A stretch of DNA of 11,187 nucleotides from Bacillota bacterium (lineage in GTDB: Bacteria; Bacillota; Clostridia; Acetivibrionales; DSM-1351), in NCBI GenBank assembly GCA_023436515.1, contig JAEZIV010000417.1, positions 1 through 11,187 on the forward strand, in the 5' to 3' direction. The position numbers and the translations under genes were made by a program. The notes beneath the pieces are model-generated. The model had not been told where the DNA came from. It was given only the letters and a program-made list of their open reading frames with translations, and did no database searches. Positions 6,088 to 11,187 of this stretch are shown here, piece by piece. How positions within the stretch are numbered: the stretch's first letter is position 1; each line of letters begins with the position of its first letter.

Positions 6088-7284
6088 TTACTTTTCAGCC
6101 GCCTCTATATATGCTAAGATTCTCTTACTGCCCTCTTTCTTTGCTATGTCAAGTACGGTATCATTCCTGCCATTTTTATAATTGACGCTCGCTCCATTGT
6201 CAACTAGCAATTTAACCATATCAAAGTAACCACCTTGAATGGCTTTAGTCAAAGGCCTAGAGTTTTTTGAACCATTGCTACTTATGCCAGCCAAATTGAC
6301 ATCTGCGCCTTTTTCAATTAGATATTTTACAACATCTGCACGGTTAAACATTACTGCTGTTGTTAGTGGAGGCGAATACTGTGTTTTTCCTCCATTCACA
6401 TTTGCACCTTTGTCAACCAAAAATTTGATTGTGTCAAGGCTAGCAAAATGTGCAGCACCATCGAGTGCAGTGTCGTCATTACTTTGAGCATTTATGTCAA
6501 ACCTCTTATCATCAAGTAAATATTCAAGTACATATATCCTATCATTTAGTGCAGCATGAGTCATTGCACCGACCTTCTGCCTAGTCGTCAAAGGGTAACC
6601 GCTATCGAGAATCCATTTTACCATGTCTATGTTTCCGTTCCCACAGGCAATTTCCAACGCATTTGGTGCGGTTGTTTCCTCAAAAGTCTGAAATCTTGCG
6701 CCAGACTTTTGTAGATATTTCGCTATGTCTAAGCGATTAAAGCGGATAGCCTTTGTGAGTGCTGTATTATCATATGGATTACCGGATTTAGTAGCTTCAA
6801 TATTAACATGCTGGCTGACAAGATATTCTACGGTTTCAAGCTTTCCATATTTACTAGCGGTGCTTAGGAGTGTGTCCTCATGTAAATAAGTATTCAAATC
6901 TTCACCGTTGGCTGTCAGTATCTTTAAAGTATTTGCATCGCCAAAAGCCGCAGTCAAAAACTGCACAACTTGCATGTTCTGCTGTTTTATCTTACCTGCA
7001 TGATATAGTGAGAGCAAGCTGTTTGAATCGCCTAATATTGATGCCTCGATTTCGGGGTCAAGTCCGGACGGTATACCCTGCTTTATGAGGCTTTCCAGTA
7101 CAAGTCGGAGTACAGGTGGGTCACAGTGACCATTTGTGAATCCGTCTATAGCACATTTCATTGTTGTAGCCGTTATAGTTGCTCCATGACTTATCAAGTA
7201 GTTTACTTTATCAAAATCTCCACTGTCACGACAGGCATAATCAAGTGCTGTAAAACCAAGCTTCCCTCTTAAATTGATTTTTGT
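6088..7284 (-). pseudogene. Ankyrin-repeat protein, C-terminal part downstream of an in-frame TGA
   Basis: This segment continues in the same frame as the lipoprotein segment at 7285-7764, after a single TGA at 7285-7287. The 29 codons after the stop (KINLRGKLGFTALDYACRDS then FDKVNYLISHGA) form a normal ankyrin repeat, so the two pieces were one roughly 558-residue protein. The only start on this side is a TTG at 7197 without a Shine-Dalgarno. About eight further ankyrin repeats follow, for example DTLLSTASKYGKLETVEYL, NTALTKAIRFNRLDIAKYL, DTALDGAAHFASLDTIKFL and PLTTAVMFNRADVVKYLIEK, ending in ILAYIEAAEK. Ankyrin repeats mediate protein-protein contacts. No other lesion is seen over 398 codons, so the break is recent, the TGA is read through, or it is a sequencing error. 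Confidence 0.8.
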
Positions 7285-7764
7285 TCACTTATCATCGAGT
7301 AGAGTTTTATAAGCGTCGTTGTCTTCAGCATTTGCATAAGTAATACCTGATTCAGCATTAGCGCCAACGGTAAACATAAGTATTGAAATGCCCTGGTCAT
7401 TAACGAAATTTGGGTCAGCACCTTGTGAGAGCAGGTATGCCGGAATAAAGTGCTGTCCGTTTCGAATGGAATACCATAATGGACTGGCTACAGGACCATG
7501 TAAAATGGAGAGCTTCTTATTAACATCAGCACCAGCCTCAACAGCTTCAATTACCCGTTCGAGGTCATCGCTGTAAGCAGTCAACGCATATGTCAGTCCC
7601 TTATTATCACTTGTAAGAATTGAGGTGATACTGTTATCTACCTCATTTTTCAGGCTCTTTTTAACATTTGTAATGTTTGAGCTGATGCTACTACACGATG
7701 TGAGTAGCCCAATACTCATAGTCATTATTAGCACAATCGCTATCTTTTTTATACGCATTTTCAA
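7285..7764 (-). CDS. Ankyrin-repeat lipoprotein, N-terminal part (ends at in-frame TGA)
   Basis: A 159-residue reading frame. Residues 1-24 are a lipoprotein signal: KKIAIVLIMTMSIGLLTSC with lipobox LTSC and lipidated Cys24, so the mature protein should be tethered to the outer face of the membrane. Ankyrin units follow from about 55: LTYALTAYSDDLERVIEAV with GADVN, SPLWYSIRNG with YLLSQGADPN, and GISILMFTVGANAES. The start is best at TTG 7764, 8 nt after GGAG; an ATG at 7758 lies 14 nt from it. The frame stops at DDK-TGA, immediately followed in frame by a further ankyrin repeat. If translated alone it gives a short lipoprotein with two or three repeats. Upstream, a TACAAT-like -10 is present but its -35 is poor. 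Confidence 0.8.
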   Translation of the reverse strand: MKMRIKKIAIVLIMTMSIGLLTSCSSISSNITNVKKSLKNEVDNSITSILTSDNKGLTYALTAYSDDLERVIEAVEAGADVNKKLSILHGPVASPLWYSIRNGQHFIPAYLLSQGADPNFVNDQGISILMFTVGANAESGITYANAEDNDAYKTLLDDK

Positions 7765-7813
7765 CCAATCATCTCCACAAAAAATTCATTGTATCCCGAA
7801 ACCAATATATCAA

Positions 7814-7843
7814 ATGATTATTAAAATTATATATAATAATCAT
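7814..7843. repeat. 10-bp perfect inverted repeat upstream of the ankyrin gene
   Basis: ATGATTATTA (7814-7823) and TAATAATCAT (7834-7843) are perfect inverted copies around a 10-nt AT spacer. They lie 17 bp after the stop of the upstream remnant and about 50 bp before the ankyrin start. It could be an operator or a weak terminator; the T-run after it is poor. Confidence 0.5.
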
Positions 7844-7859
7844 AAGCTGTAATAAATTT

Positions 7860-8084
7860 CTAGTCAATAGCTTTGACATGGTCCTGACATTTGATATTGC
7901 AGGCGTTGTAGCTCACGGTCTCAATAACATATTCTTTAGACGCTTCCCAAGCTTCATAAAATGCCCTTTGATTTTTGATTAGAAAATCATTTATTAAATC
8001 TGATAGTTGAGTCCAGTCGTATAAAACATCAGCGAGTCTTGACTTTACTATAGTATTTACCTTAAGAGCATGAAGAAATAGTGG
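7860..8084 (-). pseudogene. C-terminal remnant of an unrecognised gene
   Basis: The minus strand is open for 74 codons between TAG at 8085-8087 and TAG at 7860-7862, and the translation is protein-like: SRLADVLYDWTQLSDLINDF, KNQRAFYEAWEASKEYVIET, then CNIKCQDHVKAID. It is helical and charged with a CNIKC pair near the end. There is no ATG, GTG or TTG in frame with a ribosome site. Beyond the TAG the same frame continues as HGIIPETIIIKGL, up to the rubrerythrin terminator, so a nonsense mutation plus loss of the front is likely. I do not recognise the family. It would have been cotranscribed with, or just upstream of, the ankyrin lipoprotein gene. Confidence 0.45.
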
Positions 8085-8157
8085 CTACAAACCCTTTATT
8101 ATAATAGTTTCAGGAATAATACCGTGTATAAAGCACTGTGTATGACTGCCTAAAAAT

Positions 8158-8198
8158 AAAAAAAAGCGGTCTGTACACAGTTTTGTACACAGCCGCTT
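8158..8198 (-). terminator. Terminator of the rubrerythrin gene
   Basis: On the minus strand, AAGCGG (8193-8198) pairs with CCGCTT (8164-8169), with an inner CTGT/ACAG and GTAC/GTAC stem, then eight T (8158-8165). It begins 67 bp past the rubrerythrin stop codon. The inner part contains a direct repeat TGTACACAG (8172-8180 and 8184-8192). Confidence 0.85.
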
Positions 8199-8265
8199 AT
8201 TCTAATATTCACCGCTTTTATAGTATTCTCAAATCCGATAAAATCCCTGTAAGCCTTACAAATGC

Positions 8266-8811
8266 TTACTTAAAATATCTCTCCAACAATCCCTTAAACC
8301 CTGCTCCGTGTCTTGCCTCGTCCTTGCACATTTCGTGTACTGTGTCATGGATTGCATCCAGGTTAAGCTGCTTTGCTCTTGTTGCCAAATCCTTCTTTCC
8401 CTTGCAAGCCCCGGCTTCTGCTTCAGCTCTCAATTGAAGGTTTTTCTTTGTATCAGCATGAACTACCTCTCCAAGTAATTCGGCAAACTTGGCAGCATGC
8501 TCAGCTTCTTCCCAGGCAGCCAGCTTGTAGAAGGCGCCAATTTCAGGATAACCCTCACGTTCAGCCTGTCTTGCCATTGCCAGGTACATACCTACTTCGG
8601 TACATTCGCCCATAAAGTTCGCTCTAAGTCCTTCAAGAACCTCAGCATCAACGCCGGCAGCAACACCTATTCTATGCTCATCTGCCCAAGTATTTGATGT
8701 TTCACTGCTCTCAATAAACTTTTCTCTAGGGGCCTTACACTGTGGACATGCGTCTGGTGCCGCATCTCCATTATGAACGTATCCACAAACTGTACAAACA
8801 AATTTCTTCAT
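8266..8811 (-). CDS. Reverse rubrerythrin (N-terminal rubredoxin, C-terminal di-iron domain)
   Basis: This 181-residue cytosolic protein starts at ATG 8811 behind GGAGG (9-nt gap). Residues 1-35 are a rubredoxin-type FeS4 site with C6-TV-C9 and C22-PQ-C25. Residues about 55-181 are the ferritin-like di-iron domain: E69 and E72 in [10 protein letters not shown]102-AE-H105, E130/E132, and E165-AR-H168. Classical rubrerythrins carry the rubredoxin at the C-terminus; here the order is reversed, as in the reverse rubrerythrin (rubperoxin) of Clostridium acetobutylicum. Known members reduce hydrogen peroxide (and support oxygen reduction) with electrons from NADH via a rubredoxin reductase, protecting strict anaerobes. 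It is a single-gene unit with its own promoter and terminator. In clostridia such genes are PerR-controlled; I do not see a clean PerR box here. Confidence 0.95.
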   Translation of the reverse strand: MKKFVCTVCGYVHNGDAAPDACPQCKAPREKFIESSETSNTWADEHRIGVAAGVDAEVLEGLRANFMGECTEVGMYLAMARQAEREGYPEIGAFYKLAAWEEAEHAAKFAELLGEVVHADTKKNLQLRAEAEAGACKGKKDLATRAKQLNLDAIHDTVHEMCKDEARHGAGFKGLLERYFK

Positions 8812-8832
8812 GTGAAAAATCCTCCGTTATGT

Positions 8833-8838
8833 ATTATA
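8833..8838 (-). promoter_or_regulatory. Candidate -10 (TATAAT) of the rubrerythrin gene
   Basis: A perfect TATAAT lies 21 bp upstream of the ATG on the minus strand, in a very AT-rich stretch. The -35 at 17 bp (AATGTT) is weak. AT richness makes chance matches likely. Confidence 0.4.
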
Positions 8839-8877
8839 TATTTATTAATTTAGTTAACATTGCTAAATCACAGCAAC

Positions 8878-8891
8878 GTAGATATATCTAC
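8878..8891. repeat. 14-bp perfect palindrome upstream of the rubrerythrin promoter
   Basis: GTAGATATATCTAC lies about 40 bp upstream of the candidate -10. A dimeric regulator site is possible; it does not match the PerR consensus TTATAATnATTATAA. Confidence 0.5.
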
Positions 8892-8990
8892 CACATAGGA
8901 CAGATTCCTAAACAATATTTTATTTATTTTCACAGGCAGTAGCATAAACTACTCTTTACCAGTACATTAAGTACTTTCGGGTTAATACCT

Positions 8991-9848
8991 TTAGCAGGGA
9001 TTGATATGGACCACAGCGTCTTTGACGTCCTTGATATCCTTGACTCTTGCTTTTATTTCGGAGGCTATTTTATGACTTTCATTCACTGTCATTTCTCCAT
9101 CAACCGAAACCTTTATGAGAAGAATAAAACCTGCACCGGTGGGTTTCGCATTTATACTGTCAATATGGTCAACTCCATTGATTGATTTAACCAGGTTATA
9201 GGTATTTGCCTTAAATGTAGGATCAATATCGGTGTCCATTAGCACCTTAAAGGAGCTGATGAATATTTTTATCCCCGTATAAAAAATCCACAGGGATATG
9301 CATATACCCACAGCCCCGTCAACCCAGGTATATCCGAAATATCCCATAACTATACCCAATAGAGTACCTGAAGTCACAAAGACATCATTTCTGTGATCCT
9401 CCGAGTTTGCCAGCACCAGCAGATTGCCCAGAACCTTTCCTACACGGTTTGTATATATAAAAAGGGATAGCTTGACCACTATTGTAACAATTGCAACAGT
9501 TATCAGAAACCAGGAGATTTTAAAAGCAGTATTATTTAAAATGGAAGAAAGAGAGCTTTTAAATATGGTAAAGGCGATGAACATAAGTGACAGGCTTATA
9601 ATCATGGAAAAAATATACTCAGCCTTTCCGTGTCCATAGGGATGATCCTTATCCTCCGGCCGGCTGGCTATGCTATTGCCTACAAGAGTCATAACCGAGG
9701 CAAATACATCACCTGCGCTGTTAAAGCCATCGGCGATCATTGCCTGGCTTCTGCTTAAAAACCCAGCAGTAAGCTTAATGGAAAGAAGGACAATATTCGC
9801 TCCTATTCCAAGCAAAGCTATTTTTCTTGTAGCTTTAAATCTGTCCAT
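8991..9848 (-). CDS. Cation diffusion facilitator, probably a Mn(II)/Fe(II) exporter
   Basis: This 285-residue membrane protein starts at ATG 9848 behind AAGGAGG (4-nt gap). It has about six membrane helices (about 10-30, 36-58, 78-98, 112-132, 157-172, 178-198) and a C-terminal cytoplasmic domain (about 205-285) typical of CDF dimers. HPYGHGK (69-75) is a CDF signature. The transport site reads N43 and D47 in helix 2 (GFNSAGD) and D151 and D155 in helix 5 (EDHRND). Zn transporters have H/D-D-H-D; the N-D-D-D set matches the manganese exporter MntE type, so Mn(II) efflux is the best guess. It uses the proton gradient as antiporter. The gene lies 59 bp after the DUF445 gene on the same strand with no clear terminator between, so cotranscription is likely. 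Confidence 0.92.
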   Translation of the reverse strand: MDRFKATRKIALLGIGANIVLLSIKLTAGFLSRSQAMIADGFNSAGDVFASVMTLVGNSIASRPEDKDHPYGHGKAEYIFSMIISLSLMFIAFTIFKSSLSSILNNTAFKISWFLITVAIVTIVVKLSLFIYTNRVGKVLGNLLVLANSEDHRNDVFVTSGTLLGIVMGYFGYTWVDGAVGICISLWIFYTGIKIFISSFKVLMDTDIDPTFKANTYNLVKSINGVDHIDSINAKPTGAGFILLIKVSVDGEMTVNESHKIASEIKARVKDIKDVKDAVVHINPC

Positions 9849-9907
9849 TTAGCCTCCTTATAATAAAACACTTATCAGGATTACCTCATACTCACCTGAG
9901 GATAATT

Positions 9908-11161
9908 CTAAAATACTTGTGTCAACAGGTGAATCGTCAGACCGGCAAGACCTCCGATTACAGTTCCATTTATTCTGATATACTGTAAATCAGCTCCAAC
10001 CTGCACCTCCAGCTTTTCCACCATATCCTTGGTTTCCCAGCCATCCATTGTATCATATATTAGCGCACCCACCTTGTCACCGTAAAGCGCAACCATTCCT
10101 TCGGCAATATCAATTACAGCCTTATCAATATTCTCACGCAATTCATCATTTCCATTCAAGCCCTTTACTATATGCTCCAATGCAGAGCTTACAGTATTAT
10201 AAAGCTGCTCCTCATTATTCAAGTATGAATTCTTCAGGACTAAAAGAGCTTCGGTTACATTTCCCAAAATATCCTTAAAGGCTTCAGAAGCAACCAACTG
10301 CTGCTTCAACTCCTCACCCTTTTCAATCAGCTCCTCATCACTTCTCATGTCCTCCAGCAGCTTTGGCAGTGCCGAGAGTATAAGCCTGTTGATTTCTGCA
10401 TCCTCGTCCTTATCAAGTGCTTCCACTTGTGTCAGCAGGAAATCCAGTATTTTTTTGTATATTAAATCGCCTATAAAGGGCATAGCCAGCGTTTTGTTAA
10501 TTCCCGCCAGAATCTGAATTGTCTTATCCCTGTTTTCTCCCACATAGTTATATGTAACCCTCAAGAGGGCTTTTACCAGAGGTTTATGATAGCCCCCCTC
10601 CACCACAGGACCCAAAACACCTGCCAATGTAGGATATAGCTTTATTTCCGCGACCTTACCATAAACCAGTCTGCTGAAATATTCCCTTGTTTTTTGATCG
10701 CCCATAACAGAGTTCAATAAAACAGGCAGCTTTCCGGTAATTCCTAGGCTTAGGCTCTCTCTGTTTGCAAGGATATATTCCGATACCTTGGAAGATATCC
10801 CAGCCTTATCAAGCTTTGCCCTGATCAACTGTGGTGTAAAAAAATTTGATACAACAAAATTAGATAGAGCTTTCGCTATTCTCTGCTTATTGTTTTGTAT
10901 AATGGCAGTATGGGGTATTATCCTCAAGCCAAGGGGATGCCTGAAAAGAGCTACAACTGCAAACCAATCAGCCAGAGCACCCACCATTGATGCTTCAGCA
11001 AAGGCTGTTATTGATGAAAAAAGAAGTCCCCTGTCTTCAAACCTTTTCATCACAATAAATACCACTGTCATCAATACTAGTAGAGAAGTTGCGATAAGCT
11101 TCATGTTTCTAAGCTTTTTCTTCAGTTTCAGCTCTTCCTTTTGGTAGCTATATTTCTCCAT
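9908..11161 (-). CDS. DUF445 family membrane protein (YjiN-like)
   Basis: This 417-residue protein starts at ATG 11161, 8 nt after GGGAG; a TTG two codons earlier is too close to that site. A membrane helix spans about 22-38 and a second hydrophobic segment forms the extreme C-terminus (about 400-417, VIGGLAGLTIHLL), so both ends are in the membrane with a long helical, charged middle. The family signature lies at 62-88: ALADWFAVVALFRHPLG then IIPHTAII. DUF445 proteins are widespread; E. coli YjiN and Bacillus YheB belong here, but the biochemical role is not established. It probably forms the first gene of a two-gene unit with the CDF exporter. Genes further upstream are outside the window, so the promoter was not examined beyond 11187. 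Confidence 0.92.
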   Translation of the reverse strand: MEKYSYQKEELKLKKKLRNMKLIATSLLVLMTVVFIVMKRFEDRGLLFSSITAFAEASMVGALADWFAVVALFRHPLGLRIIPHTAIIQNNKQRIAKALSNFVVSNFFTPQLIRAKLDKAGISSKVSEYILANRESLSLGITGKLPVLLNSVMGDQKTREYFSRLVYGKVAEIKLYPTLAGVLGPVVEGGYHKPLVKALLRVTYNYVGENRDKTIQILAGINKTLAMPFIGDLIYKKILDFLLTQVEALDKDEDAEINRLILSALPKLLEDMRSDEELIEKGEELKQQLVASEAFKDILGNVTEALLVLKNSYLNNEEQLYNTVSSALEHIVKGLNGNDELRENIDKAVIDIAEGMVALYGDKVGALIYDTMDGWETKDMVEKLEVQVGADLQYIRINGTVIGGLAGLTIHLLTQVF

Positions 11162-11187
11162 TTTCAAGGCTCCCAGGCATATTACTG

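Noticed and set aside
6088..7197. Independent ankyrin gene starting at TTG 7197
   Set aside because: There is no Shine-Dalgarno, and in-frame ankyrin sequence extends upstream of that codon to the TGA.
7285..7287. Selenocysteine at the in-frame TGA of the ankyrin gene
   Set aside because: I see no SECIS-like hairpin right after the TGA, and ankyrin proteins have no reason to use selenocysteine; mutation or readthrough is simpler.
8158..8198. TGTACACAG direct repeats as a CRISPR-like or operator repeat
   Set aside because: They are the two arms of the rubrerythrin terminator, which ends in eight T.
8820..8900. PerR box in the rubrerythrin promoter
   Set aside because: AT-rich stretches only partly resemble the consensus; no 15-bp match with the required symmetry is seen.

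Overview
The window is AT-rich and gene-dense. Ribosome binding sites are mostly strong GGAGG types, and the content is Gram-positive and anaerobic: an SLH-anchored exported protein, an exported transglutaminase-like protein with InlB-type B-repeats, a 'reverse' rubrerythrin and a lipoprotein. This points to a Clostridia-type Firmicute, perhaps a Ruminiclostridium relative; the genus is inference. All genes but one lie on the minus strand.

Region 1 (1-3240), envelope proteins. A partial secreted transglutaminase-like gene (minus strand, runs off the left edge) diverges from an SLH-domain gene (plus strand, the only plus-strand gene). They are separated by about 440 bp that holds a two-hairpin leader in front of the transglutaminase gene and an extended -10 promoter in front of the SLH gene.

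Region 2 (3177-8200), a zone of accessory genes and decay. It holds a WYL-regulator C-terminal remnant, an intact Cys-rich protein behind a MerR-type promoter with a 19-bp spacer, an intact GNAT acetyltransferase, and an aminoglycoside-nucleotidyltransferase-like pseudogene fused in frame to the front of the GNAT gene. Next come a small double-CxxC protein preceded by a frameshifted remnant, a long ankyrin-repeat lipoprotein interrupted by one in-frame TGA, and another C-terminal gene remnant. Most units are separated by clear intrinsic terminators, so they look like independent transcription units accumulated side by side.

Region 3 (8266-11161), housekeeping-like genes: reverse rubrerythrin (peroxide detoxification), a cation-diffusion-facilitator exporter whose metal-site residues (N, D, D, D) suggest manganese, and a DUF445 membrane protein. 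The exporter follows the DUF445 gene by 59 bp and is probably cotranscribed with it. Peroxide reduction by a di-iron protein next to a Mn/Fe-type exporter is a plausible metal/oxidative-stress pairing, but no shared regulator is visible.

I found no CRISPR array, tRNA, rRNA, intact insertion sequence or complete new multi-gene system. The most informative signals are the interrupted ankyrin gene, the deleted and frameshifted nucleotidyltransferase, the MerR-type promoter without a MerR gene, and the unclassified structured leader.
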